This document shows, in pieces, positions 1 to 8,556 of a stretch of 47,625 bases of DNA (its first letter is position 1; each line of letters starts with the position of its first letter). The DNA comes from Bacteroidota bacterium. Lineage in GTDB: Bacteria > Bacteroidota > Bacteroidia > Chitinophagales > Chitinophagaceae. Where the stretch lies: positions 1-47,625 of the forward strand of contig JAKQJG010000188.1 of the NCBI GenBank assembly GCA_029561305.1, in the 5' to 3' direction. The notes under the pieces were generated by a model. It did not search any database. It was given only the letters and a program-made list of their open reading frames with translations, and was not told the DNA's origin. A program made the translations under genes and the position numbers.

Positions 1-362
1 CGCTCAAACGAAACAGAACTTGGGAATATTTGCGGCATATTGGCAAAAATTCCTGCAAGCCTGTTGGCTTCTGGTTTTTTAAACAACAGCCTGTGAGCAC
101 ATTCATGGATCATAACAAAAAGTGCATGGTCTGCAAAAGCACCAATAATATAAGCAGCACCTAAAACCCACCACCATGATTTATCGGCTACAAACCAGGC
201 CAGCAGGATCTGTAAACTTACCAGGCCAATGATGGCAAAAATCGTTTTCGGGTTTTTCCCGATCAGGTTCCTTATTTCAGGATGTTGTTTTAGTATTTGC
301 CTCGTCCTTACACGGTGAGGTTCAGATACTTCAGAATACTTAAAATCAGTGAATTTGCTCAT
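1..362 (-). CDS. DES1-like sphingolipid/fatty acid desaturase, N-terminal part (cut by window edge)
   Basis: This ORF is too close to the edge to be complete: only the first 120 residues are here. The translation starts MSKFTDFKYSEV and continues with PHRVRTRQILKQHPEI, two hydrophobic segments (about residues 42-57 and 64-80), the first histidine box HECAH (HxxxH) and a stretch ANRLAGIFANMP. The order and spacing match eukaryotic dihydroceramide delta-4 desaturase (DES1/DEGS), where an N-terminal PHxxRRxxIL-PEI segment precedes the HEIAH box and a GMFANLP stretch. Enzymes of this family use a di-iron centre held by three His boxes to desaturate or hydroxylate the sphingoid base in a membrane. 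The two later His boxes lie outside the window, so catalytic competence cannot be judged. A TAATTTTG promoter box sits 4 nt before the ATG. A generic acyl-lipid desaturase is the alternative. Confidence 0.78.
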   Translation of the reverse strand, partial: MSKFTDFKYSEVSEPHRVRTRQILKQHPEIRNLIGKNPKTIFAIIGLVSLQILLAWFVADKSWWWVLGAAYIIGAFADHALFVMIHECAHRLLFKKPEANRLAGIFANMPQIFPSSVSFE

Positions 363-366
363 GCTG

Positions 367-374
367 CAAAATTA
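367..374 (-). promoter_or_regulatory. TAnnTTTG -7 promoter box of the desaturase gene
   Basis: The minus strand reads TAATTTTG, then CAGC, then ATG. This is the Bacteroidota -7 consensus, placed so that transcription would start at or next to the start codon. No good TTG -33 element is seen 19 nt upstream. Confidence 0.55.
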
Positions 375-475
375 TTGATTAATACGCAAGGAGTATGTTT
401 CGAGGCGGAAAAAAATTTGTGATTTTCCTCAGTTGTTGCAGATATTTGGCTTTACTTTAAGTAAAATTCAACAAA

Positions 476-1195
476 ATGTCTTCATTAAATGGCAAGCTGG
501 TTGTAATTACCGGCGCATCAAAAGGAATCGGTAAAGAACTGGCCATACAAATGGCAGCACTCGGGGCAAAAGTTAACCTGCTGGCAAGAAGTGAAAAGGA
601 ACTGGAGGGCGTACGCAACAGGATACTTACAAACGGCGGCCATTGTGAAATTTTTGCCGGGGATGTAACCGATGAGGTATTTGTAAATCATGCGGTGGGT
701 GAAACCATCAAAAAATTTGGTACGGTTGATATTGTGATTAACAATGCCGGCTTTGGTATTTTTAAACCATCAGATGAAACAACGGCAGCAGAGTGGGACA
801 GTGTATTTGCCACCAATGTAAAAGGTACTTTTTTAGTGACCAATGCAGTGATCCCAATAATGAAGAAAATGAAAAAGGGGCATATCATCAACATTGCCAG
901 CGATGTTGCTAAGCGGGTTTTTGCAGGCGGTTCATTGTATTGCGCCAGCAAGTATGCACAGGATGCATACAGTATGGCCATCAGGAAAGAATTGCGGCCG
1001 TCTAATATTAAAGTGAGTGTGGTGTATAGTGGTTTGGTTGATTCCGCTTTTCATTCCGATCCGCAAGGGCACGACAGCCATAGCTGGTGGTTAAAAAATG
1101 AGGATATGGCCAACGCCATTATTTATATTGCCAGTCAGCCGGCCCATGTGGTAATTGATGAGTTGATGATTCATCCATTGCAGCAGGAATATTGA
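476..1195 (+). CDS. SDR-family NAD(P)-dependent oxidoreductase
   Basis: Classical short-chain dehydrogenase/reductase of 239 residues, the usual length. Visible signatures are the cofactor glycine motif TGASKGIG (residues 12-19), NNAG (89-92), the structural Asn in NVKG (N114), Ser142 after INIA, and the catalytic pair YCASK (Y155, K159). The R38 near the end of beta-2 (LLARSE) favours NADP(H). The C-terminal AHVVIDELMIHP stretch is typical of the YdfG/3-oxoacyl-reductase-like SDR branch. The substrate cannot be read from the sequence. It is divergent from the desaturase gene and 1 nt upstream of a small membrane protein gene, with which it is probably co-transcribed. A role in lipid or sphingoid-base reduction would fit the neighbour but is only a guess. 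Confidence 0.9.
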   Translation: MSSLNGKLVVITGASKGIGKELAIQMAALGAKVNLLARSEKELEGVRNRILTNGGHCEIFAGDVTDEVFVNHAVGETIKKFGTVDIVINNAGFGIFKPSDETTAAEWDSVFATNVKGTFLVTNAVIPIMKKMKKGHIINIASDVAKRVFAGGSLYCASKYAQDAYSMAIRKELRPSNIKVSVVYSGLVDSAFHSDPQGHDSHSWWLKNEDMANAIIYIASQPAHVVIDELMIHPLQQEY

Positions 1196-1196
1196 T

Positions 1197-1634
1197 ATGG
1201 ACTCAAAAGTAAAACCAGCGAAAGATCATATTGTGGACTTCATCGATGATGAGGAATACTATTCTTTTAAAAAATATAAAGCCGAGGTTGAAAAAGGCAC
1301 CATTGCAATTTATATATTATCCACCTTTGTATTATTGGGTTATGTCTTCTTTTTAATGATGAATACGGCTTTGTTTGATTGGTTTGACTTTAGTATAAGT
1401 ATACTAACAGTTGCCTTATATTACCTGCTTGGCTATTACAGCAACTATCAGCCGTTCATTTCGTTTATTTCGATAATTTGTTTGCTGGTAATTGTTACGG
1501 TGCTGGATATGTTGTTTTCATCCCGTTTCAGTCTCACAAGCTTCGTAATAAAAGCGGTGTTTATTGTCTTTATTTGTTTAAAACTTGAAGCCGCAAGGAA
1601 AGTACAGCATTACCAGGCAACCAATAAGAAATAG
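1197..1634 (+). CDS. small multi-pass membrane protein, unknown function
   Basis: The 145-residue product begins with an acidic and lysine-rich cytoplasmic head (about residues 1-34), followed by roughly four hydrophobic segments (about 35-56, 63-81, 85-107 and 113-130) and a short basic tail. I recognise no family motif. The ATG lies 1 nt after the stop of the SDR gene, so the two are almost certainly one transcript. A hairpin with a T-run follows at 1664-1690. Function unknown. Confidence 0.75.
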   Translation: MDSKVKPAKDHIVDFIDDEEYYSFKKYKAEVEKGTIAIYILSTFVLLGYVFFLMMNTALFDWFDFSISILTVALYYLLGYYSNYQPFISFISIICLLVIVTVLDMLFSSRFSLTSFVIKAVFIVFICLKLEAARKVQHYQATNKK

Positions 1635-1660
1635 GGGAAAGAATTGATAACAGTAATAAC

Positions 1661-1736
1661 GCTATCCTGAGTTTCTCAACTCAGGATTTTATCCTTGTAA
1701 CTTCATGCTATCCTGCGTTTCCCAACTCATGATTTT
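1661..1736. repeat. imperfect tandem duplication of a 30-bp hairpin element
   Basis: Copy 1 spans 1661-1690 and copy 2 spans 1707-1736, a 46-bp period. They match at about 26 of 30 positions. Copy 2 carries two stem mismatches and contains the TGA stop codon (1727-1729, minus strand) of the convergent YhhN-type gene. Confidence 0.7.
1664..1690 (+). terminator. perfect hairpin terminator, first of two related hairpins
   Basis: ATCCTGAGTT (1664-1673), loop TCTC, AACTCAGGAT (1678-1687), then TTT. The 10-bp stem is perfect and followed by a T-run, so it fits a rho-independent terminator for the SDR operon. A degenerate copy lies at 1707-1736. Confidence 0.7.
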
Positions 1737-2392
1737 GTTCTCACAACACCCAACACAATCAGCAACTGCGCCGCACAATAAGTAGAGATTATTAAAGCTC
1801 CGGCAAATTCAAAAGGTTTGTAAAATTTATTCACTGCCAATAGAGAATCGGATGCCGCAAATAATATGGCTCCAGTAACAAACAGCAAGTTAGCCGGCCT
1901 GTTGATCTTTGTGAACACATGGAGGCTGAACACCAGCATCATACAAATTACAACCGCATATACAATCACGGGTATTTTCATATCTCCCAGGTGGGGAAAT
2001 AAAAATTGCACCAAACTAACGCCATAGGCTGCAACAAGCGCTGCCATCCATGGTTGCTTCCTTAGTAAGGAAGTGTTGCTGGATTGTATTTTTATAAAAT
2101 AAATGATGTAGCAGATATGAGTGATGAGAAAGCAAATCAGCCCACCGATAAAGAACAACGCATCGTTACTTTCAAACATTAATAGTACATCGCCGGCCCA
2201 GGAAAAAAAAAGTCCCATGATGATCAGCCCTGCATTTGTTGTTTTGCCAGTGAACAATGTCAGGATCAGGAAGGGCATCAGCATTGGCTTCACTATATTC
2301 GAGAAAGAATAATGGCCCGCCGCAGCAACAGTAATTGCCACAGCAGCCGCAATAAAGCAGCAAAGGAAAAAATTGGCCAGCGTATTTTTCAT
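1727..2392 (-). CDS. YhhN/TMEM86 family membrane protein (lysoplasmalogenase-like)
   Basis: A 221-residue, almost entirely hydrophobic protein with about eight membrane segments. The family pattern is visible: KPMLMP (residues 35-40), FSWAGDVLLM with Asp68, FFIGG...THICY, GAILFAASDS with Asp182, and STYCAAQLL near the C terminus. YhhN/TMEM86 proteins include the animal lysoplasmalogenase, which cleaves the vinyl-ether bond of lysoplasmalogens. The two conserved Asp residues are the proposed catalytic ones. Bacterial substrates are mostly undefined, so the enzymatic role here is inferred from the family. The gene is convergent with the SDR operon and follows the SPOR gene on the same strand with a 15-nt gap, so they may be co-transcribed. 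Confidence 0.85.
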   Translation of the reverse strand: MKNTLANFFLCCFIAAAVAITVAAAGHYSFSNIVKPMLMPFLILTLFTGKTTNAGLIIMGLFFSWAGDVLLMFESNDALFFIGGLICFLITHICYIIYFIKIQSSNTSLLRKQPWMAALVAAYGVSLVQFLFPHLGDMKIPVIVYAVVICMMLVFSLHVFTKINRPANLLFVTGAILFAASDSLLAVNKFYKPFEFAGALIISTYCAAQLLIVLGVVRTKS

Positions 2393-2407
2393 GTTGGCAG
2401 TATTTTT

Positions 2408-3334
2408 TTACTGCGTTATTATCTGCAATCGTTCAGGAAATACAATACGCAAAGAGTCTTTTACCCTGGTAGTATCAGATAACGGCCTGTTAAATGGTAT
2501 CGCCAATTGAAACGTAGAAGAATCCAGTTTTATCAATTCAAGTTTATAACCCATTGTGGTAAACCTGCTAAAACCCTTATTGGCAGCTGCTTCTGTCGCA
2601 TACTGTTTTACCACCAGTTTAAAGTTCATGGTATCTTTCGTTATTGCAGGAGCAGTTACAAGGTTGCTGTCAGCTTGCTGGGTTATAGCAGAATCCAATA
2701 ATTTCACTGTGTCCTGCAAAGCTGTTGGTACGGGCTGTTCCAGTTGCTCTGCAGATGTTTTGGGAGTTTTATTCTTAAAGATAAACCAGTACAATCCCAA
2801 AGCTGTAAGACTTGCAATCAATACAAAAAACACAAATAATAAAAATCCCCGGCTGTTATTTTTTTTAGGCGCCTCGTTTTCAAATGAGATCGTTTCTTCA
2901 GTCTTTTCTTTTAATTGCTTGGGTACATCATCCAATTTGGGTGAGGCAAAATGCCCCGGTGTAAATTCATACACGCCCGCCTGACTCTTTAAAATAGTAC
3001 CAATGCCATCAATGGTAAGTGGTTTGCCAATATTTAAGAACTGCTTACCCAAAATTGAAAATGATTCCAGATCAGAAGAGGCCAGCGGTCTGATCTTTCT
3101 TGTTTGCTGCACGATAAAATCAATCAGGGCTTCGTCTTCACCTGCTTTTAAATTATACTCAAAACTAAAAGCATTTTCTGGTACGGTGGAAGCCTTATCG
3201 CCTTCCTGCGGTATACTCACAGAGGGGTCCAGGTGAATGGTGCCAATGCCCTGCAGCGTAACATGTTTGCTGTTGTATAAATGCTGAACGATCAGTTGTT
3301 CTATTTTCACTGAAGGCGGTTTTGGTTCGAACAA
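2408..3334 (-). CDS. HU-CCDC81/SPOR domain membrane protein
   Basis: The 308-residue product has the layout of the Bacteroidota HU-CCDC81 plus SPOR proteins: two HU-like modules (about residues 10-75, with VTLQGIGTIHL, and 80-130, with LTIDGIGTI), an acidic linker, one membrane helix (about 163-187), a low-complexity periplasmic linker, and a C-terminal SPOR domain (about 235-308). SPOR domains bind denuded peptidoglycan strands at division sites, so a role at the septum or cell wall is likely. The open frame begins with TTG at 3334, just after a TAG; GTG at 3310 is an alternative start. No ATG is available before the first HU motif. Confidence 0.85.
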   Translation of the reverse strand: MFEPKPPSVKIEQLIVQHLYNSKHVTLQGIGTIHLDPSVSIPQEGDKASTVPENAFSFEYNLKAGEDEALIDFIVQQTRKIRPLASSDLESFSILGKQFLNIGKPLTIDGIGTILKSQAGVYEFTPGHFASPKLDDVPKQLKEKTEETISFENEAPKKNNSRGFLLFVFFVLIASLTALGLYWFIFKNKTPKTSAEQLEQPVPTALQDTVKLLDSAITQQADSNLVTAPAITKDTMNFKLVVKQYATEAAANKGFSRFTTMGYKLELIKLDSSTFQLAIPFNRPLSDTTRVKDSLRIVFPERLQIITQ

Positions 3335-3425
3335 ACCTACCTAAACTTCACCAATTGACAAAACCGGCTTTACCACTCACTTTTATTTTAAGGCAAAGCA
3401 GCTAATCCGGGAATCAAATCACTCT

Positions 3426-3433
3426 TACCTTTG
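3426..3433 (+). promoter_or_regulatory. TAnnTTTG -7 promoter box of the 3438-5724 operon
   Basis: TACCTTTG, then CCGG, then the ATG at 3438. The spacing implies a transcript that starts at or next to the start codon. No convincing -33 TTG is seen. Confidence 0.6.
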
Positions 3434-3437
3434 CCGG

Positions 3438-3788
3438 ATGCTGACAGAAAAAGAAAAACAGTTTATTGTGTACTGGGAAAAGAACCGGGAGGCCGAATCG
3501 GGCATTGCCAGTAAAATGCTCCGTGGGTTTCCAATGGCTATGCTATTCAGCTTGCCTGTAATTTTATCTGTAGTAGTGGTGAGGTTATTTTTACCTGAAT
3601 GGTACACTAAAATTTCGAAGACATCACCGGGTATGTTTCTAACCGTTATTTTCGCCGTTATTATCATTACACTTTTTTATGCGGTTTTCCGGATGCACAG
3701 CAAGTGGGAGCATAATGAAGATGTATATAAACATTTAACTTCAAAACAAAAAAGACAAAACACCAATCAAACAGACCAATTATCATGA
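3438..3788 (+). CDS. small membrane protein with two transmembrane segments, unknown function
   Basis: The 116-residue product has a charged N-terminal helix (LTEKEKQFIVYWEKNRE), two hydrophobic segments (about residues 31-52 and 66-84) and a charged, Gln/Thr-rich cytoplasmic tail. No family motif is recognised. Its TGA overlaps the ATG of the FKBP gene (ATGA at 3785-3788), which indicates translational coupling. It is the first gene of a three-gene unit with the FKBP lipoprotein and serine dehydratase, behind a clear promoter box. Confidence 0.8.
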   Translation: MLTEKEKQFIVYWEKNREAESGIASKMLRGFPMAMLFSLPVILSVVVVRLFLPEWYTKISKTSPGMFLTVIFAVIIITLFYAVFRMHSKWEHNEDVYKHLTSKQKRQNTNQTDQLS

Positions 3789-4291
3789 AGACAAAAATCG
3801 TTTTAGCGTTCATTGTATTTGCTTTTTCCCTCCAGGGTTGTAAAAAATCAAATGGCACCAGCAGTTGTACACCTGTTAATCCCAACGTTTCCGTATCTGC
3901 AACACAGTTGACTGCACTACAGGAATACCTTGCTTCAACAGGGCAGATAGCTTCAGCGGTGCGGCATAGCACGGATTTTTATTATAAAATCGAAACAGAG
4001 GGAAGCGGCATTACCCCGACTACCTGCTCTAATGTAACGGTTACATACCGGGGTACTTTAACTAACGGAACTGCTTTTACAACGCCAGGTGAATTAACCA
4101 ACCCCAATACTTTTTCGCTCGGAGGTCTTATCACGGGCTGGCAATATGGACTGCAGCTGTTAAAAAAAGGTGGGAAAATTACATTATATCTTCCGCCGGC
4201 ACATGGCTATGGAGCATCCCCTAATGGTTCGATACCAGGAAACTCCATTTTGATCTTTGAGATATCATTGCTTGATGTAACAAACGGATAA
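3785..4291 (+). CDS. FKBP-type peptidyl-prolyl cis-trans isomerase lipoprotein
   Basis: A 168-residue lipoprotein. The signal peptide ends in the lipobox LQGC, with Cys19 as the lipidation site, followed by KKSNG. After a Ser/Thr-rich linker the C-terminal part (about residues 80-165) is an FKBP domain, with [15 protein letters not shown], a Phe-Ser-Leu-Gly-Gly...GW segment, [15 protein letters not shown] and a final [11 protein letters not shown] strand. FKBPs catalyse proline isomerisation during folding; the lipobox places this one in the periplasm, probably on the outer membrane. It overlaps the upstream membrane protein gene by 4 nt and ends 5 nt before sdaA. No functional link with serine dehydratase is known to me. 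Confidence 0.92.
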   Translation: MKTKIVLAFIVFAFSLQGCKKSNGTSSCTPVNPNVSVSATQLTALQEYLASTGQIASAVRHSTDFYYKIETEGSGITPTTCSNVTVTYRGTLTNGTAFTTPGELTNPNTFSLGGLITGWQYGLQLLKKGGKITLYLPPAHGYGASPNGSIPGNSILIFEISLLDVTNG

Positions 4292-4296
4292 TAACA

Positions 4297-5724
4297 ATGG
4301 GTCACGAAGCCATTTCCATAACAGATATGTTTAAGATCGGGGTTGGGCCCAGCAGCAGCCATACCCTTGGTCCATGGAAGGCCGCTCTCTCTTTCCTGCA
4401 ATCAATGGAAGAGAAAGCCATACTGCAGCACGTAAAAAGCGTAGAAGTGCTGTTATATGGTTCGCTTGCAAAAACGGGTATTGGGCATGGCACCGATATA
4501 GCTGTTCAGCTGGGTTTGTGCGGAGAAAATCCAGAAACATTCAGAGTTGAGGATATTCATGCAAGGATGAACGATATACGGGTGATGAAAAAAATATTGC
4601 TTCATGGCCGTCACGAAATAGATTTTGATCCGGATGAGGATATTGAATTTTTGATGGCTGAGTCGTTGCCATTTCATCCCAATGCACTTACCTTTTTAGT
4701 TACTTTATTCAATAGTGAAACTTTTGCAGAAACCTATTATTCCATAGGTGGGGGATTTGTAGTGAGAGAAGGAGGAGAGATGGCTGCAGCCAATAATGTT
4801 GTGCTGCCTTTTCCCATTAATACTTCAGAAGATTTGCTGCACTGGTGCATGAAAACCGGCATGGGTATACATGAAGTGGTGATGGAAAATGAAACAGCCT
4901 GGCGCCCGGAAGCAGGTACACGAAAGTTTGCCCTTAACATCTGGCGTGTGATGAAGGAATGTATCTACCGGGGCTGTCATACTACAGGTTACCTGCCAGG
5001 AGGATTAAATGTAAAGCGCCGTGGATATGATTTGAACAAACGCCTGCTAAAAGGGAAAAGTTACAACGACTACAATGAGTGGCTGTCCTGTATCATGCAG
5101 GGTGGCAATGACTTTCGGTATATACTTGACTGGGTTAGTTGCTTTGCATTGGCTGTTAATGAAGAGAACGCTTCATTTGGCAGGGTAGTAACAGCGCCTA
5201 CTAATGGTGCCGCAGGTGTTATTCCTGCCGTATTGCATTATTATATTTGTTTCGGTGGCGGCGACACAGATGATAAGATCATCAACTTCTTATTAACCGC
5301 TGCAGAAGTTGGCAGCATATTTAAAAAAGGGGCCACCATTTCTGCAGCCATGGGTGGGTGCCAGGCCGAAATAGGTGTAAGCAGTGCGATGGCTGCAGCG
5401 GCACTAACGGAGAGCCTTGGGGGCACTCAGCGCCAGGCATTAATGGCTGCAGAAATTGCAATGGAACATCACCTCGGTTTAACCTGCGATCCTATAAAAG
5501 GATTGGTACAAATACCCTGTATTGAAAGAAACACGATGGGCGCTATTAAAGCCATCACGGCCTGCCAGCTGGCATTGCAAAGCAAACCGGATTTTGCAAA
5601 AGTGAGTCTTGATAGTGTGATCAGGACCATGTGGGATACCGCACTTGATATGAACAGCAAATACAAAGAAACTGCAGATGGTGGTCTTGCTGTCAATGTG
5701 CCCATCAGCCTGAGTGAATGCTGA
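4297..5724 (+). CDS. sdaA: L-serine ammonia-lyase (iron-sulfur serine dehydratase, single chain)
   Basis: Converts L-serine to pyruvate and ammonia in the cytoplasm with a 4Fe-4S cluster. The 475-residue length fits the single-chain form with fused beta and alpha domains. Visible marks are the N-terminal [17 protein letters not shown] motif of the beta domain, [14 protein letters not shown] in the alpha domain, and the three cluster cysteines C355 (MGGCQAE), C397 (LTCDPIKG) and C408 (QIPCIERN). The C-terminal part contains [11 protein letters not shown], also conserved. It is the last gene of the unit that begins at 3438. No terminator hairpin is evident right after it. Confidence 0.95.
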   Translation: MGHEAISITDMFKIGVGPSSSHTLGPWKAALSFLQSMEEKAILQHVKSVEVLLYGSLAKTGIGHGTDIAVQLGLCGENPETFRVEDIHARMNDIRVMKKILLHGRHEIDFDPDEDIEFLMAESLPFHPNALTFLVTLFNSETFAETYYSIGGGFVVREGGEMAAANNVVLPFPINTSEDLLHWCMKTGMGIHEVVMENETAWRPEAGTRKFALNIWRVMKECIYRGCHTTGYLPGGLNVKRRGYDLNKRLLKGKSYNDYNEWLSCIMQGGNDFRYILDWVSCFALAVNEENASFGRVVTAPTNGAAGVIPAVLHYYICFGGGDTDDKIINFLLTAAEVGSIFKKGATISAAMGGCQAEIGVSSAMAAAALTESLGGTQRQALMAAEIAMEHHLGLTCDPIKGLVQIPCIERNTMGAIKAITACQLALQSKPDFAKVSLDSVIRTMWDTALDMNSKYKETADGGLAVNVPISLSEC

Positions 5725-6129
5725 TGGCGCTGTTTATCTGTCACTGGTTTTTTACATTTCACATTCAGTAACCTGCTAATAAAAGCATCCTGTACGGGCA
5801 ATTAACTTAAACGTACCGTTGTAAGGACCAGCATATTGTTTCTCCCGGAACAAATGCAGTCACCTGAATATCAAGTAGATTTCGGGAATACAAATTAAAA
5901 TAAAAACTCCCTGATTACGTTATTACTGCATGCGTTTTGGATTTTTACATCCAGGAAGAGCAAACAATTCCTAGGAAGAACCGGTGCTGGTTGATATTTA
6001 TTGGGTTATTTATTGTTGTTTGTCCAGGAAAACTGCACAAACAGCTTAAAAAATCCTCCGTACAGCTGTCTTTCACAAAGGAATACACATCGATCATTAA
6101 GCAAACCGGCAAAATAAATTTACCCTGGA
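5725..6129. other. 405-bp intergenic region without a recognisable gene
   Basis: Between sdaA and the MBOAT gene. It carries only a short TTG-started open frame (5937-6140) with no family resemblance, which overlaps the MBOAT start. I find no clear terminator hairpin and no TAnnTTTG box close to the MBOAT ATG. Confidence 0.5.
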
Positions 6130-7560
6130 ATGTTGTTTAACTCATTTCATTTTGTATTCTTTTTCCTGATCGTAACCGGTGGGTATTTTAGTATTCCCTA
6201 CACCAAAAGGTGGATGTGGCTGCTGGCAGCAAGCTGCTATTTTTATATGGCCTTTGTTCCGGTGTACATTTTAATTCTTGCTTTTACAATTATCATTGAC
6301 TATTTCGCAGGAATATATATTGAGCGCTCAGCAGGCAAACGAAGAAAATTATTTTTGGTCAGTAGTCTTGTCGCTAATATTGGCATACTCTGTTTCTTTA
6401 AATACTTCAATTTTTTCAACGATAACATCAGCGCCATGCTGGGTATTTTTGAATTTCAAAACCCGGTTGGCAATTTATCGATCCTGCTTCCAATAGGTCT
6501 GTCTTTTCACACTTTCCAGGCGATGAGCTATACCATTGAAGTATATCGTGGAAACCAGCAGGCAGAAAGACATTTTGGCATTTATGCCTTGTATGTTATG
6601 TTTTATCCCCAATTAGTGGCAGGTCCCATTGAACGGCCGCAGAATTTATTGCACCAATTCAGGCAAAAAATTGATTTTGATGGCAGCCGGGTATTTTCCG
6701 GGCTAAAACTGATGTTGTGGGGGTTATTTAAAAAGATCGTGGTTGCAGACAGGCTCGGCATTTTTGTTGACAATGCATATAACTATCATGCACAACAAAG
6801 CGGGGCTGCGTTGGCGTTAGCTACTATATTTTTTTCTTTCCAGGTATACTGTGATTTTTCAGCTTATTCCGATATTGCCCGTGGCTCAGCCAGGGTAATG
6901 GGATTTGACCTGATGAAGAATTTTAACCGTCCTAATTTATCCAGGAGCACGGCGGAATTCTGGAAGCGTTGGCATATTTCCCTTTCAACCTGGTTCAAAG
7001 ACTACTTATATTTTCCATTAGGCGGTAACAGGGTACCCATGCCAAGAAGATATGTCAACCTCATGATCGTTTTCCTGATCAGTGGCTTTTGGCATGGTGC
7101 CAACTGGACATTTGTAATATGGGGCGGTATCAATGGTTTGTTCCTTGTTATGGGACTGCTGTTTAAAAAACAGGCGGACGCATTCTGGAAGTTTACCCGG
7201 CTGCAAAAATTTCCCATACTCTACGCGGCAATACACATCAGCATCACCTTTTTATTGATCAGTTTCTCCCGTATTTTTTTCCGTTCACAAACGGTGGAGC
7301 AGGCATTTGCTGTTATTAAAAAGATATTCAGTTTCAGCGGTTCTATATTTAAGGAAAGTGCTGTGATGATGCTTTACAGCTTTTTTGCTATTGCCTTTTT
7401 AATGCTGGTAGAAATGAGGAATGAATATAAGCTGCCGGCATTCACCTTTTCACTTCGAAGGAGTTTTTGGGTACGCAGCACCTGGTACGCCCTCCTGGTA
7501 ATATTGATCTTACTGGTAGGCGTGTATGACGGCGGACAGTTTATTTACTTCCAGTTTTAA
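6130..7560 (+). CDS. MBOAT family O-acyltransferase (AlgI-like)
   Basis: A 476-residue, multi-pass membrane protein of the AlgI/DltB/PatA group, which moves acyl groups across the membrane onto extracytoplasmic polysaccharides or cell-wall polymers. Conserved features are LLPIGLSFHTFQAMSY, the YPQLVAGPIERP segment, FWKRWHISLSTWFKDYLY with His282, and SGFWHGANWTF with the catalytic His322. Length and motif order fit full AlgI-like proteins. The gene following at 12 nt encodes an SGNH-fold protein, a common partner for such transferases. No glycan-synthesis cluster is nearby, so the acceptor is unknown. The ATG immediately precedes the first hydrophobic segment. Confidence 0.93.
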   Translation: MLFNSFHFVFFFLIVTGGYFSIPYTKRWMWLLAASCYFYMAFVPVYILILAFTIIIDYFAGIYIERSAGKRRKLFLVSSLVANIGILCFFKYFNFFNDNISAMLGIFEFQNPVGNLSILLPIGLSFHTFQAMSYTIEVYRGNQQAERHFGIYALYVMFYPQLVAGPIERPQNLLHQFRQKIDFDGSRVFSGLKLMLWGLFKKIVVADRLGIFVDNAYNYHAQQSGAALALATIFFSFQVYCDFSAYSDIARGSARVMGFDLMKNFNRPNLSRSTAEFWKRWHISLSTWFKDYLYFPLGGNRVPMPRRYVNLMIVFLISGFWHGANWTFVIWGGINGLFLVMGLLFKKQADAFWKFTRLQKFPILYAAIHISITFLLISFSRIFFRSQTVEQAFAVIKKIFSFSGSIFKESAVMMLYSFFAIAFLMLVEMRNEYKLPAFTFSLRRSFWVRSTWYALLVILILLVGVYDGGQFIYFQF

Positions 7561-7572
7561 AAAAGTATACAA

Positions 7573-8544
7573 ATGGAAAAAATATTAGAAGCAAACACTT
7601 ACCGCAGCTTTATTTTAAAGCTGTTCGTATTTATTGTTATCGTTGCTGTGGTTGATATCAGTGTGGGCAAACTGCTGGAAAAAGCATATTTCAACCAGCA
7701 ACAGGGGGAAGATGCACTTACTACCTATGCCGTTAAAGAAGTACAGTCGCAGATGCTTGTTTTTGGTTCTTCAAGAGCGGTGAATAATTTTGATCCTGCC
7801 GTAATGGAAAACGAAACGGGGCTTTCCTGTTTTAACGCAGGAAGAATAGGACAATCTGTTCTTTATCATTATGCAGTATTAAAAACTATTTTAAAAAGAT
7901 ACTCACCAGAAGTAGTGGTATTGAGTATGGATGCAGGCGAGTTTGCAAAAGATGCTGAGGACTACGACAAGCTTTCCAGCCTGCTTCCATATTATAATTC
8001 CCATCCTGAAGTGAGGGATATGGTGCATCTGAAAGGCCCCATTGAGAAAATTAAATTATTGTCGTCGATATATCCTTACAACTCACTTTTGCTGCCGATT
8101 ATTAAAGGCAACTCAATAAATGAACAGGAAAAAAATGCAAAGGGTAATGGGTATATCAGCTTGCAAAGAACATTCCCAGGACCGGTGGAAACAATAGATT
8201 ACACTGCAAACAGGAGGCAATTGGATTCAGTTAAAATAAATACCTACCTGTCGTTTATTAAAGAATGCCGGCAAAGAGGCATAAAACTCTATGTGGTATG
8301 TCCGCCTTATATTGTAAACCCGGTAGGAAAAAATCTTTCACTACAGATTGCCGAGAAAATTGCCGGGGACATGGGGGTACCTTATTTTGACCTGGCTTAT
8401 GATGAAAAGTTCACCAGCCGCAAGCACCTGTTTGCAGATTTCAGGCATTTGAACCTGCAAGGATCGAAGGAGTTCAGCAAATTTATTTCAGCACGGATTT
8501 CAAGTGATGAAGTACCTGACAATACCGGGATACATAACGAATAG
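7573..8544 (+). CDS. membrane-anchored SGNH-hydrolase-like protein, MBOAT partner
   Basis: The 323-residue protein has one N-terminal membrane anchor (about residues 12-31) followed by an extracytoplasmic domain. SGNH landmarks can be seen: block I as VFGSSRA (Ser67 in the nucleophile position, Asp replaced by Ser65-66 in the usual GDS), FNAGRIGQS as the oxyanion-loop block, and the C-terminal DFRHLN (Asp289, His292) as catalytic Asp and His. Proteins of this kind (AlgX/AlgJ, DUF1574 type) act with an MBOAT to acetylate exported glycans. It is 12 nt downstream of the MBOAT gene, so both are one transcript. Substrate unknown. Confidence 0.85.
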   Translation: MEKILEANTYRSFILKLFVFIVIVAVVDISVGKLLEKAYFNQQQGEDALTTYAVKEVQSQMLVFGSSRAVNNFDPAVMENETGLSCFNAGRIGQSVLYHYAVLKTILKRYSPEVVVLSMDAGEFAKDAEDYDKLSSLLPYYNSHPEVRDMVHLKGPIEKIKLLSSIYPYNSLLLPIIKGNSINEQEKNAKGNGYISLQRTFPGPVETIDYTANRRQLDSVKINTYLSFIKECRQRGIKLYVVCPPYIVNPVGKNLSLQIAEKIAGDMGVPYFDLAYDEKFTSRKHLFADFRHLNLQGSKEFSKFISARISSDEVPDNTGIHNE

Positions 8545-8556
8545 TCAGCTTGCATA

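Noticed and set aside
3785..5724. A functional link between the FKBP lipoprotein and serine dehydratase
   Set aside because: They share a transcript, but one is periplasmic and the other cytoplasmic and I know of no shared pathway; adjacency alone is not evidence.
5937..6140. 67-residue TTG-started frame before the MBOAT gene
   Set aside because: No recognisable motif, TTG start, overlaps the MBOAT ATG in another frame; composition looks non-coding.
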